This document shows, one piece after another, positions 11,458-20,445 of a DNA stretch of 64,000 nt (position 1 is its first letter; every line of letters starts with the position of its first letter). The translations under genes and the position numbers were made by a program. Below the pieces are notes generated by a model. It was not told where the DNA came from and ran no database searches. It worked only from the letters and a program-made list of their open reading frames with translations. Source of the stretch: Platerodrilus igneus (lineage: Eukaryota > Arthropoda > Insecta > Coleoptera > Lycidae); the NCBI GenBank assembly GCA_036346225.1, contig JARFIW010000831.1:3348001-3412000 (forward strand), read 5' to 3'.

Positions 11458-12249
11458 ATGTCTCAAGCTTCGGACGAATTAAAAATTCCAGACGCGCCTA
11501 CCTCAACGCGTGCAATTTTAAAACAATTGAAAAGTGCTTGCAACGTAGGTCGAAAACGTCACTACGAATCGATGCTGCTAAATCTGAAATGTAATCAGAT
11601 TGTTTCTAATGCAAAAAGCAAGCGTGATAGGGGCAGGTATTAGTAAAAAGAATGGATCCGGCGATAATACTAGTGCGAAGGACGACGACGACGAGGGTTA
11701 TGCGAACGACGTCGAAGTCGACGATCCTGCTGAAAATTTCGATAGATTAACAACAAAGAAGAATGTCAAAAGACGTAGAACGTCGAACAATATCGTGTGG
11801 GTCGATTTGAAATCGGCTTTCGCCCGCAGGATACGTTCGAGTGCTGTGGTCAATTTATATCACATAGATTCCATGCAATTTTTAGAAGATGCATTCGCCC
11901 TAATAGAGCGACGTTTGAGAAAATGTTTGAGAAAATTCGGCTCTCTTAAAATTAATTTCGTGTTTAACGGTGAATACGTAAAGCCCAACGCATCAACATC
12001 ATCATCGTCTTCAGAAGCCGTGGATACATCGTCATCATCATCGTCGTCATCGCTCAGACATTTTACTACTAAAATTATAAAATTTTAAAAATTGAAGACT
12101 TTCAAACTCAAGTTAAACCCGAAGCCATTCAGGAATTGAACAATAAACTGGGCGAATATACCGAAAAGCAGAGCGGGTTAGCTCTTTCGAGAATATTAAA
12201 TTTAGGCGTCAATATAAATCATGCAGGAACATATAGTATGCATTCTTAA
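11458..12249 (+). pseudogene. Stand-alone relative of the PolB N-terminal domain
   Basis: The product resembles the N-terminal region of the element's own DNA polymerase rather than any other protein. Three blocks line up in order with the leftward polymerase gene: WVDLKSAFARRI against WKPIVSAFKSRI, SLKINFVFNGEY against NLKINVVLACDF, and LSRILNLGVNIN against LSEILFLNVNIN. The same region precedes the exonuclease domain in insect Polinton polymerases. The first ATG at 11458 follows AAAA; the frame shifts near 11640 and again near 12085, beside serine-rich TCA/TCG repeats at 11995-12055. It ends at a stop at 12249 without any exonuclease or polymerase domain. It may be a duplicated replication domain (for example a terminal-protein-like part) or a dead duplicate; function is inference. 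Confidence 0.7.
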
Positions 12250-12322
12250 GGAAGGGGGATAAGAAAATTGTCTACGAGATGATATGTTTATTTTTAATCA
12301 TATACGTTTGTAATATAGAAGA

Positions 12323-12613
12323 ATGTTGACGGTCGAGGATCTTACGAAATTACCGCTCGAGTATATCGAGAGGCATGCAAGTAAAGACGTCGCCAGAAAT
12401 TTCGATAAATTACCGGAGTATTTGCAAAAACAATTATGGACGCATCGCTATTGTTTAGCGCATGGCTTACAATCGTCGTCGTCGCATGCAGATCAGATAG
12501 ATGGACCTCCTCTGCAAATAAAATCGTGTCCTGAATGCGCATGTTCTACCCCATATGTACGCGCGCACAACAACACATCGCAGCCCTGCAACAAAACCTA
12601 TGAATGCAATTAA
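12323..12613 (+). CDS. Hypothetical accessory protein, 96 aa, C-terminal cysteines
   Basis: Opens MLTVEDLTKLPLEYIERH, a leucine-patterned helical start ending LPEYLQKQL that vaguely recalls F-box/SOCS-type helices, though I would not assign that. The C-terminal half has C-P-E-C-A-C and further cysteines, possibly metal binding. The ATG at 12323 has AAGA before it. It may be the 5' part of one gene with the next frame (12714-13355), because the downstream region keeps coding-like composition across the break. I do not recognise the family. Confidence 0.5.
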   Translation: MLTVEDLTKLPLEYIERHASKDVARNFDKLPEYLQKQLWTHRYCLAHGLQSSSSHADQIDGPPLQIKSCPECACSTPYVRAHNNTSQPCNKTYECN

Positions 12614-12713
12614 AATGCTCATTGTTCGAAATGACTCCTAAAGGACCGCCCGCAGCCGTCGCAGCATATCTCGCCTACTCTTTAATATGTAATAATTACC
12701 TATACATATTTAA

Positions 12714-13355
12714 ACCGAGCGTGCCCTCCTGGCAAAGAAATCCGGTTCCGTAGATCCTCCGAATGCATTCGTATGTTTCGAGGTTGTTGAAAATAAAGAC
12801 GTTTTGGCATTGTCGAAGTCCGAGTCGTCACAACAACAACAACAAATAAGATGCTCTCGCTCTAAAGATTGGAAACGTATGGAATTAATTACCATGCAGC
12901 TGCAACAGCAATGGCAGCAGCAGCAACAGAACCATTCGGAAGAGGTTCCCTTATCGCCATCATCAGAGACGTCGTCGTCGTCGTCGGCGTCCGCGGTATC
13001 GAGAGACCATTTAATTTATAAAAGTTATCTAGGAGGAGGAAGAGGACGCCTTCAACGACGACGAGAAATAGAAAACGTAGATGGATCCGGCGACGGCGAG
13101 GACGGCAACGACGACGACGACGACGACGGTGCCGAATGGGTGAACAATGGATGCGCGGGCGATTGTGTCGGAGACGGAGTTGGCATCGATCCTTTTCTGA
13201 TGTTTAAAATAAGATTTAAATATAATAGCAGTTTTACGGAGACCGAATGGTACGTCATGCCATGGAATCATAAACGAATCGCCTTCGAAAGAGAAAGAGA
13301 GCGAGAAAAAAAGATCGAGAATTTGATAGTTCAGATGGTGTATGGACGTATTTAG
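12714..13355 (+). CDS. Hypothetical low-complexity protein
   Basis: The frame opens at 12714 without an ATG, suggesting it continues an upstream gene across a frameshift. It contains CAA/CAG glutamine repeats (12830-12845, 12900-12930), serine repeats (12965-12990) and an aspartate run (13110-13130), then a more structured end with TETEWYVMPWNHKRIAFE followed by a charged helix (EREREREKKIE). Not recognised. The trinucleotide repeats are the same GAY/TCR/CAR types seen throughout the rightward genes of this element. Confidence 0.45.
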   Translation, partial: TERALLAKKSGSVDPPNAFVCFEVVENKDVLALSKSESSQQQQQIRCSRSKDWKRMELITMQLQQQWQQQQQNHSEEVPLSPSSETSSSSSASAVSRDHLIYKSYLGGGRGRLQRRREIENVDGSGDGEDGNDDDDDDGAEWVNNGCAGDCVGDGVGIDPFLMFKIRFKYNSSFTETEWYVMPWNHKRIAFEREREREKKIENLIVQMVYGRI

Positions 13356-13562
13356 AACACATCGTACTTATGCAATTAATAGGAGCGTGGGCATACTACA
13401 TCTATTACAAATATATAAATAAACTATGCACGCATGAGCAACATCGTTTGCGCTCGAACGAAAACCTACACATGCAAAATAATTTTCAGTTCTAACCGGG
13501 AGGTATCTTCGTTCAGGGTGTGTATGTGCGCGTGAAATTTTGCACTTAATTAAATAGCAATT

Positions 13563-14054
13563 ATGGTGAAGTATATTCAAGACGAAAATAATCATACAAG
13601 TGGTGAAGACAGTCAAGTATTTTTAAATAACGATGATGATGACGTAATTTCGTCATCATCATCATCATCTACGTGTGCAGTATCTGGATCGCCGCAAGTT
13701 TTGTCAGGTATTCATGTCTACGATAACGATCAGGCGATGGATCCTCTGATATGTAGCACCGAATACCGATTGAATTCCTCCAAGGAGAATGCGCAATGGT
13801 GCGCTCACGGTCATACGATCGAAGTGGGCTTAACCAAACGAAAGAGCAATATGGATTTTAGCCCTGTTATCAGACTTATATGCCCCAACAGATTTTGTAA
13901 AGAAGGCGAATTGCAAATGGACGAAAACGAGTGGAAAGATTTGTCGTCTATCAATATCGAACATAAATTTAGAAAATTTTTTTCCAACCGCTCGGATACT
14001 GCCAAGGTTGCATCTGCAGGCGCTACCGCCGCCTCCGTAGTCGCAGACGTATAG
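13563..14054 (+). CDS. Hypothetical accessory protein, 163 aa, Cys-containing
   Basis: An intact frame from ATG 13563 to a stop at 14054. The N-terminus is acidic and serine-rich (ATGATGATG and TCATCATCA repeats). The centre has WCAHGHTIEVGL and IRLICPNRFCKEGEL, giving a W-C-x-H ... C-P-N-x-x-C pattern that could bind a metal, followed by MDENEWKDL and a basic end. Only 15 bp separate it from the next ORF, so they are likely transcribed together. Not assignable to a family by eye. Confidence 0.55.
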   Translation: MVKYIQDENNHTSGEDSQVFLNNDDDDVISSSSSSSTCAVSGSPQVLSGIHVYDNDQAMDPLICSTEYRLNSSKENAQWCAHGHTIEVGLTKRKSNMDFSPVIRLICPNRFCKEGELQMDENEWKDLSSINIEHKFRKFFSNRSDTAKVASAGATAASVVADV

Positions 14055-14069
14055 CACTGGAGGCGTGAA

Positions 14070-14684
14070 ATGCATCAGACGATCGACGGATACTTGGAAG
14101 TGGAATTTAAAGACGAATACGAGTCCATTCATAGAGTCGAGGTGCAAAAAACTGCTGCGGCTCTCGCCGCATTAGAATCAACAACAACAACAGGATCCGG
14201 ATACAATGTTGCGCGAATTTCTCTCTCCCGCGAAGAATTTGCAAAAGTGTTTACTCTAGCGCCTCTTATAATGCTCAAATTAGAAATATTGAAAGGACAA
14301 GATTTTCAAGAGTTCTACGATAGAAATATAGAGTGCGTCGCCACTTGCCTTCCCGAAGAGTTCGGAGCTTACGCGTATAACAGGTGCAAGAGCAGTAGCG
14401 GCGACGGCGACGACGATGGAGGTGAAAGCGGGCCCCTCCTCGAGGATGCTGGACTTTATTCGAACGTGCAGGATCAAATCTTATGTCGAGTCGAGATGAT
14501 AAGCGAATACGTATTTGGAAATCCATCCCTAAGTACCCTAAACGTTCTTTACGACATCAACAGACTCGGCTTATTAGAAATCACGCGCCATTTCCCTCAC
14601 AAAATTGTCGATGACGTATTATGTTTATATCAAAAGAATTTAAATGTCGAAATGAAACCTTTGTATTTTAAAGATAGTGTATGA
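14070..14684 (+). CDS. Hypothetical accessory protein, 204 aa
   Basis: An intact frame from ATG 14070 to a stop at 14684, followed at 14697 by AATAAA. Features: a charged N-terminus, VARISLSREEFAKVFTLAPL (about residues 48-67), an acidic glycine-rich linker encoded by GGCGACGGCGACGAC (near 14400), and a helical C-terminus ending KPLYFKDSV. It occupies the variable accessory region before the structural genes. No catalytic motif is seen; function unknown. Confidence 0.55.
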   Translation: MHQTIDGYLEVEFKDEYESIHRVEVQKTAAALAALESTTTTGSGYNVARISLSREEFAKVFTLAPLIMLKLEILKGQDFQEFYDRNIECVATCLPEEFGAYAYNRCKSSSGDGDDDGGESGPLLEDAGLYSNVQDQILCRVEMISEYVFGNPSLSTLNVLYDINRLGLLEITRHFPHKIVDDVLCLYQKNLNVEMKPLYFKDSV

Positions 14685-14764
14685 TCCTTTTTTGTAAATA
14701 AAATTTATTCTGTATGCAGTTATTTTTATATATATATTTAAATTGTTACGTTATTGCAGGAGAG

Positions 14765-15373
14765 ATGTTAGTCAATGTTGGTACACGGGGTGAAGGTTTG
14801 TTCAACAACCTCTTAAATAAATTGCCCTTCGAACTGCACCTTCCTGGTCATAACTTCTGCGGTCCCGGAACCAGGCTACAAGAGCGTTTAAACCGCGGAG
14901 ACAAAGGTATCAATCCTCTAGACGAAGCGTGCAAGCAGCACGACATCGCGTATTCGCATCACAAAGACGTGGAGCGCAGGCACGAGGCCGACAAGGTCTT
15001 GCAAGAAGCGGCTTGGCGGCGAGTCAAGGCCAAAGATTCTAAGTGGTCCGAGAAGCTCGCAGCGTTGGGCGTAACGGCTGCAATGAAAGCGAAACGCAAA
15101 CTAGGAATGGGAATAGACAAGAAAATTGCCGTGAAACTGGATCGTCGACAGCGAGGACGACGACGACGACAAAAACGACGACGTCGAGTACGTCGATGCT
15201 CGGGTAAATTCAAAGACAATAACGGCAACGTCGGCAGAAAATGCTCCTTCAGAGGCGGTCTTATAAGTAAAATATCTAAAGAAATCAGAAAACAAAGCAT
15301 CAAGAGTAAAGGACACGGAGATGCTTCGCATAATCGTCTCATTTCGAGCGCGATGAATGCCGCAAAATTATAG
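14765..15373 (+). CDS. Parvovirus-type phospholipase A2 protein
   Basis: A protein of about 202 aa with a secreted-PLA2-like core matching the VP1-unique domain of parvoviruses. The calcium-loop motif CGPGT is at residues 32-36 and the catalytic HD pair at 59-60 in DEACKQHDIAYS. In parvoviruses this enzyme opens endosomal membranes during entry; adintovirus-type elements carry a similar protein, so a virion role is likely. The C-terminus is highly basic, with an arginine-rich run at 15145-15195 encoded by a GAC/CGA repeat that would read acidic in another frame, so a local frame slip is possible. I chose ATG 14765; the frame opens further upstream at 14714. A TTATTGCAG sequence just before the ATG looks like a splice acceptor. 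The stop is 8 bp before the next ATG. Confidence 0.85.
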   Translation: MLVNVGTRGEGLFNNLLNKLPFELHLPGHNFCGPGTRLQERLNRGDKGINPLDEACKQHDIAYSHHKDVERRHEADKVLQEAAWRRVKAKDSKWSEKLAALGVTAAMKAKRKLGMGIDKKIAVKLDRRQRGRRRRQKRRRRVRRCSGKFKDNNGNVGRKCSFRGGLISKISKEIRKQSIKSKGHGDASHNRLISSAMNAAKL

Positions 15374-15381
15374 TCAACAGG

Positions 15382-15618
15382 ATGGGAGGTCGTTCGAAAA
15401 TTAAAGTACCGCGCATAATACCGGTGCCCAAGCGAGGAGGCTTATTGCCCTTGATTCCGATATTTGCGGGTCTTTCGGCGCTCGGAGCACTGGCCGGCGG
15501 AGCGTCGAGCGTTGCAAACGCCATCAATTCGGCCAAAAATGCAAAGAGGTATTTCGACGAGAACGCGCGTCACAACAGAGCCATGGAAGAGAAAAAGTCG
15601 GCAGCGGATTGTATTTAA
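15382..15618 (+). CDS. pX/pVI-like small capsid-associated protein
   Basis: Begins MGGRSKIKVPRIIPVPKRGG and continues into a hydrophobic glycine/alanine-rich stretch (LLPLIPIFAGLSALGALAGG, residues 21-40), then a polar helix. This basic-plus-hydrophobic layout is typical of the short protein encoded next to the protease in insect Polintons and recalls adenovirus pX/pVI, which are protease substrates with membrane-active parts. The frame stops at 15618, but coding continues in another frame with GLYLKPHKKGSALYLKP to about 15700, so the natural product is probably longer and may run into the protease. Role is by analogy. Confidence 0.65.
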   Translation: MGGRSKIKVPRIIPVPKRGGLLPLIPIFAGLSALGALAGGASSVANAINSAKNAKRYFDENARHNRAMEEKKSAADCI

Positions 15619-15744
15619 AGCCTCACAAGAAAGGTAGCGCCTTGTACTTGAAACCTTATCCGGGGATTCAAAAACGGATGACTTCGACGGTGTCGAGGAA
15701 TGCTAAGCTCGCCACCACCACCACCACCACCACTTACACCTCCC

Positions 15745-16106
15745 ATGCGCGCATTGACCGATCTCGATCTGCACAAATATGCTAAAGGTGTTCCGTATTT
15801 TAGAGGCGTGTACATGCGAGACGAGTTGCCGCTAAAAGACGCGACGGAAGCTTAGCACCGCCGTGGCGAAACGAAAGTGGTATTATAAATTTAGACGATG
15901 GATCCGGTCCGGGCACGCATTGGGTCGGTTATAAAAAGGGCCAATACGGTGATATACTTCGATAGTTTCGGAGACCTGAGGCCTCCCGAGGAAGTCTTAA
16001 GATATTTTCACGGTAGCGATATATATTATAACGTGGAAAGGAGCAAGACTTTAACACGATCGTGTGTGGTCATTTAGTGTTGAAATTTTACATAAAAGAA
16101 CCATAA
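15745..16106 (+). pseudogene. Adenain-like cysteine protease (frameshifted)
   Basis: The expected adenovirus-protease motifs appear in order but in different frames: LDDGSGPGTHWVGY with the catalytic His near 15917, YFDSFGDLRPP with the acidic residue near 15970, and VCGHLVLKF with the catalytic Cys at 16065-16067. This enzyme matures capsid proteins in adenoviruses and is a hallmark Polinton gene. Frame changes occur near 15850, 15950 and 16048. The upstream RALTDLDLHKYA ... FRGVYMRDELP is the usual N-terminal part in insect relatives. Its position between the pX-like gene and penton is standard. As read it makes no complete enzyme; whether the shifts are real is uncertain. Confidence 0.8.
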
Positions 16107-16127
16107 TGCCCTCGGAGCGCTACAGTC

Positions 16128-16874
16128 ATGTCTAGGACATTCACGATATTCGGGTATGGAAATACCATCAGCAGCGGTACGCTATACCCACCTGTGAGAC
16201 TGAACGATGGCGGCACGTACACCTGCGGCTTGGTGGGTCTTTACACGTGCAACACCGTTCGAAATATTTACGAGGGAAATAATAAGTTCTATTACGATAA
16301 AGATAAAGAAATCACCATCGACGAGGGATGCTACGAAATAGACGAGCTAAACACGTTCCTGAGAAAAAAGATATTGGAGTCGGCTAAAGCCCACAAAGAA
16401 ATTAATTCGTCCGTAACTTTGGACGACGACGGATTGGTCGACGGCTTGTTTTCTTTAAGAGCTAATAATAATACCCTAAAGTGCGAAATAAAATCGAAAT
16501 ACTCCGTAGACTTCACGAAGCGCGGCAACATCGGTCGAATGCTGGGATTTCATGATCGAATTTTAGAGGAAGGTCGTTCGCATACGTCTGATCGCGATGT
16601 GGAAATAATTTCGGTATCTAATATTTTCGTAGATACTAACATTACGACGGGAGCGTACCGCAATAACCAACTTTGTCATAGCATTTACGAATTTGGCCTA
16701 ACCGTGCCCCCAGGTTACAGCATAGAACAACAACCCAGCAATATAATTCGTTTCCCTCTGTGCGTGGACGAATTCGATAACATTACGTTGAGACTGGTGG
16801 ATCATACGGGTGAAGCGGTTAATTTTTCGAAGGATACGTACCTTTGCGTTCGCCTAGAGCTAAGACGCGAATAA
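16128..16874 (+). CDS. Penton-like minor capsid protein
   Basis: An intact 248-aa frame, ATG 16128 to stop 16874. The sequence (FTIFGYGNTISSG near the start, DEGCYEIDELNTFL in the middle, GRMLGF and a late VPPGYSIEQQPSNIIRFP) matches the pattern of the single-jelly-roll minor capsid protein that forms capsid vertices in Polintons and adintoviruses. It sits directly between protease and major capsid gene, as expected. The stop overlaps a TAATAAAAT sequence that can serve as a poly(A) signal. Assignment rests on position and overall resemblance; no enzymatic motif exists for this family. Confidence 0.8.
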   Translation: MSRTFTIFGYGNTISSGTLYPPVRLNDGGTYTCGLVGLYTCNTVRNIYEGNNKFYYDKDKEITIDEGCYEIDELNTFLRKKILESAKAHKEINSSVTLDDDGLVDGLFSLRANNNTLKCEIKSKYSVDFTKRGNIGRMLGFHDRILEEGRSHTSDRDVEIISVSNIFVDTNITTGAYRNNQLCHSIYEFGLTVPPGYSIEQQPSNIIRFPLCVDEFDNITLRLVDHTGEAVNFSKDTYLCVRLELRRE

Positions 16875-16895
16875 TAAAATTATTATTAAGTTAAA

Positions 16896-17270
16896 ATGGG
16901 CGTCGTTTACGATGACGAGCGTCAGCATCAGCAGCAGCAGCAACAGACGTTAGCCGCAGTCGTCAATATACCTAAGAAAAATCCGCGCGTTGGGCATTGT
17001 TATCGTCGTTGCTGCCGAAGTCTTCTTCTTCTTCTTCCTCAAAACAAACCTATATAAAACGCAAAAACGTTCTCGAAATCTGCAGTCGCACGCAAATCAT
17101 CGTTAGGCCATAACGAAATAAATAGCGGAAGAGGTGTGAAAAAGCGACATCATATTAAAAAGAAGAGGAAGAAGAACCTCGCTCTTAGTCGCGCAGACGC
17201 AAGTTTCTTAAAAGCGCTCGGCTACAAGCTTTTGAATACGAGAAAGAAAAAAAGTACTAGAAATGGCTAA
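16896..17270 (+). pseudogene. Small basic protein, frameshifted
   Basis: A 53-codon frame from ATG 16896 to 17057 contains a CAG/CAA glutamine run and NIPKKNPRVGHCYRRCCRS. In another frame a very basic stretch continues (HHIKKKRKKNLALSRADASF, then LKALGYKLLN) and stops at 17270, overlapping the first codons of the capsid gene by 8 nt. Together this looks like one small lysine/arginine-rich protein broken around the CTT repeat at 17020-17040, perhaps a core or DNA-binding protein, but that is inference. A TATATAAAA sequence near 17050 could instead be a TATA box for the capsid gene. Confidence 0.45.
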
Positions 17271-18594
17271 ACGTGGCGGTAAAATACGTGGTGATTTTGG
17301 TAGCACGAAAATGGTCGCAGATCACATCTCGTCGGTGATTAGTTCTCCTTTGAAGAAATTACGTTTCGACGAGGTGGCCAAATTAGACGTATTCAAAAGG
17401 CCTCGCTACGAAGAGACAATTTCGAAAGAAGATTATTATTCGTATTTACCCTTCACGCGAAACACAGACCACAGCGATAGAGTGATTATAGAAATCCAAA
17501 ATTCCGATGCTATAACCGCAACCTACGACAGTTACATTAATATTAAGGGAACGTTTTCGGTGAAAACCGAAGGTAAACCGTATACGATAACGAACAACGC
17601 AATATTATTCTTGTTCGATGAAATACAGTACAAAATGGGGAGCACGCATGTGGTCGACGTTTGTAAGCAGCCTGGTATAACGTGCACGATGAAGGGTCTC
17701 GCTTCGTATCACAAAAAATTCAACGGTTTGAGCAATAGCACCTGGGACCCTCGAGGAGATACAAACGCCGACATTTTTAAGAACGGACGCTTCTCGTGCA
17801 ATGTGCCTCTAAAGCATATTTTTGGATTTTGCGAGGATTATAAGCGAGCCGTCGTAAACATGCCGCAAGAGCTTGTTTTAATTAGATCCAAGAGCGACGT
17901 CAATTGTTACAAGAGCGACGAAAACGAGCTAACATTTAAAATTACTAAAATATCGTGGGAGGTTCCGCATTTAAAGCTTAGCGATGAATCGAAATTAAAT
18001 TTATTCCATCATTTGCATAAAAATCCCAGAATTGTGGTTTACTTTCGTCGCTGGGAGCTTCACGAGTTGCCGTCCTTTCCGTCTTCGAAAATTCACGTTT
18101 GGCGTATTAAGAATTCGAACGAATTAGAAAATCCTCGATGGATTCTATTTACTCTTCAGCATGGCAAGTATGATAATGCGAAGCAATCGGCATCCCAGTT
18201 CGATCACTGCAATCTGACAAATTTAAAACTATACCTTAATTCCCAAGAATTTCCACTTCAAGATATGAATTCTGACTTTGCCAATAACGATTATTCGACC
18301 CCGTTCATGCACTATTCGAAATTTACGGAAAACTATTATGCAGGCGCGAGCAATTTGAGCTACGCTCTGTGTTGTTTGAACGACTATCAGCAATTTGGCA
18401 ATTGTCCCGTGTTCGTGATCGATTGCAGTCGTCAAGAAGAATCTATTAAAAATTCGGCCGTCGATATACGTCTCGAAATCGAATCCAGCAACATTTTCGA
18501 TCAAACCACTAAAGCATACTGCTTAATTTTGCACGACTCTATATTCGAATACGATCCGTTTACGGAAATCGTTACGCGTCATATTAGCGAATAA
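17263..18594 (+). CDS. Major capsid protein (double-jelly-roll, hexon-like)
   Basis: An intact 443-aa frame, ATG 17263 to stop 18594. The opening basic region followed by FKRPRYEETISKEDYYSYLP and the body (VIIEIQNSDAITATYDSYI, FLFDEIQYKMG, VVYFRRWELHELP) match the Polinton major capsid protein, predicted to fold as two jelly rolls and trimerise like adenovirus hexon. Length is in the usual range. It is bracketed by penton and packaging ATPase. This is the best preserved long gene of the element; no stop or shift is visible. Confidence 0.88.
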   Translation: MAKRGGKIRGDFGSTKMVADHISSVISSPLKKLRFDEVAKLDVFKRPRYEETISKEDYYSYLPFTRNTDHSDRVIIEIQNSDAITATYDSYINIKGTFSVKTEGKPYTITNNAILFLFDEIQYKMGSTHVVDVCKQPGITCTMKGLASYHKKFNGLSNSTWDPRGDTNADIFKNGRFSCNVPLKHIFGFCEDYKRAVVNMPQELVLIRSKSDVNCYKSDENELTFKITKISWEVPHLKLSDESKLNLFHHLHKNPRIVVYFRRWELHELPSFPSSKIHVWRIKNSNELENPRWILFTLQHGKYDNAKQSASQFDHCNLTNLKLYLNSQEFPLQDMNSDFANNDYSTPFMHYSKFTENYYAGASNLSYALCCLNDYQQFGNCPVFVIDCSRQEESIKNSAVDIRLEIESSNIFDQTTKAYCLILHDSIFEYDPFTEIVTRHISE

Positions 18595-18599
18595 TAGAC

Positions 18600-19327
18600 A
18601 TGAAGGTTATTAAACAGAAACAATCTCTACCGGTTGCAAATATGGATCTAACGGTCGAACAGGATGATCCTTATTCCTATTTTGGAACGCGTAAAAGCAC
18701 GGAGATCTCTTACCGGCCAGCATAAGATGCATCGTATGCGGACCTTCTGCGTGCGGTAAAACAAACCTGATTTTGAGTTTGTTACTGGCACCCAACGGAT
18801 TGGAATTTGAAAACGTTTACATTTACTCCAAGTCGCTATTTCAGCCCAAATACGATTTTTTGAGTCGAGTTTTGAGACCGATCAAGGGACTAGGCTATTA
18901 CGAATTTAGCGAAAATTCCGAAATAATTTCACCGCAAGATGCTAAGAGTAATTCGATTTTCATTTTCGACGACATTCAATGTCACGAACAAAACGCGATT
19001 CGTCAATATTTTCAATGAGCCGTCATAAGAATATAGACGCGTTCTACCTCAGCCAATCGTATGCAAGAATACCGAAGCATCTTATTCGCGACAATACAAA
19101 TTTAATTATAGTTTTTCGCAAGACGAAATGAACTTAAGACATATCTATTCGGAGCACATTAATACCGACATGAGCTTCAAAGATTTCAAAAAGATGTGCC
19201 GTCTAGCGTGGGAAAAAAAAGACGGCGATGGCAATAAAGCCGGATACGGATTCTTAGTGGTAGACAAAGAAAAGCCATAAACGAGGGCCGCTACCGTAAA
19301 GGATTCGATCATTACATATGTATTTAA
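18600..19327 (+). pseudogene. FtsK/HerA-type packaging ATPase (frameshifted)
   Basis: Walker A is visible as CGPSACGKTN at about 18737-18766 and Walker B as IFIFDDIQCH at about 18957-18986. Downstream FYLSQSYARIPKHLIRDN and later RYRKGFDHY are the usual sensor and C-terminal parts of the Polinton/NCLDV genome-packaging ATPase, which drives DNA into the preformed capsid. The pieces lie in different frames, with shifts near 18700, 19013, 19115 and 19275. The start ATG 18600 is 5 bp after the capsid stop. Family identity is firm from the two Walker motifs and context; as read it is non-functional. Confidence 0.85.
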
Positions 19328-19361
19328 AATCACGACGTTCGAGCGAACTTTCATCAACGCA

Positions 19362-20405
19362 ATGTCTGCGGCTGCGATGAGACGAGGACGACGACGACAT
19401 CACTCTACGAATTTAAATCGAGCCGTAGTGCAGGCCACTAAAACGATAAGAAAAAGTTTTAGATTTTAAACGAGATCAAAATCGAGCTCAATTAAAATAC
19501 GGAATGAAGCATGCTCAATTACTAGAACCGTTAAAATCGCTATCAAAATTCTCTGCAAGTAAAAATCCTAATTATATTCGACGTCAGAATGCGGAGCACG
19601 AATCTGATAATGTCGGCGACGGTTCAGATGTCTTACTTAAAAAGTATGCCGACATCCTGTCCAAAAGCGAGGATCCCAATATAGACGATACCGGAATCGG
19701 CATTCAATACGACGACCTTTCGAATAAATGGTCTATGGGCAATTCAGAGTTAGCTATTGCAGACGACGGATCTACGATTAATATTAGAAATAAAAATATC
19801 CTATTACGGAGGGCTTACTTCGATTGTTAACTTATAAGAAAATCCCTTCGAATAAGAAAACGCCTGCTGGCAATCCTTCCGAGCTAGATGTAAAAAATTA
19901 CATCGATATTTTGAAGAAAACCAATGCATATAATAAACTGTTTCGCAAGGATCTGCCTAAAACGCCCAAATATAAAAATTATATCGTTCCGAATTTAACA
20001 CCGTCGCCCGTGGCGACTACAATATCTACGCCTCCTCCTCGCCGCAGCATGCTTCGTCGCCGTCACCGTCGTCGTTGTCGTCAAGAGAGATGAATACAGC
20101 ATCGGCGACTCCTACGATTCCCATGCAATTACGATCCAAAATAACGAAGAAAAGAAAGGTCTCGGTATGGATGATTTATCGAAAAAAAGACAGCCATCGA
20201 GTAATATAAGCAGAATTTGGCGATACAAAAAATTCGATAATTCTAATCATGAGATAGAATACGTTCATTGGGACTCGCCGGCCGAGCTGGTGAGCCGGCT
20301 TCGTTTGTTGATGGCCGAACGTTCGGCGGGCAACAATAGCTCTCAGAATCAAAACGAATTTCTTTCTATTATATCCGAATTAAAGGAGGCGAAATTAATC
20401 GCCTA
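19362..20405 (+). pseudogene. Conserved insect-Polinton protein of unknown function (frameshifted)
   Basis: Pieces in successive frames: a basic N-terminal part with ATKTIRKSFRF, then IGIQYDDLSNKWSMGNSELA (about 19690-19755), then YKNYIVPN, and a C-terminus with IEYVHWDSPAELVSRLRLLM ending near 20405. This order recurs in many uncharacterised insect proteins encoded next to Polinton ATPases; I believe it corresponds to a recently named DUF (DUF8207) but cannot confirm. Shifts occur near 19470, 19830, 20090 and 20160, close to GAC/CGT trinucleotide repeats. The stop overlaps TAATAAAAT. Probably a structural or assembly protein from its position, but that is inference. Confidence 0.65.
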
Positions 20406-20445
20406 ATAAAATATACACGTCCTATAGAATAGTCTCAGAAATAAA

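Noticed and set aside
15145..15195. Protamine-like DNA-binding domain in the phospholipase protein
   Set aside because: The arginine run comes from a GAC/CGA trinucleotide repeat and would be acidic in another frame, so it cannot be taken as a functional domain without confirming the frame.
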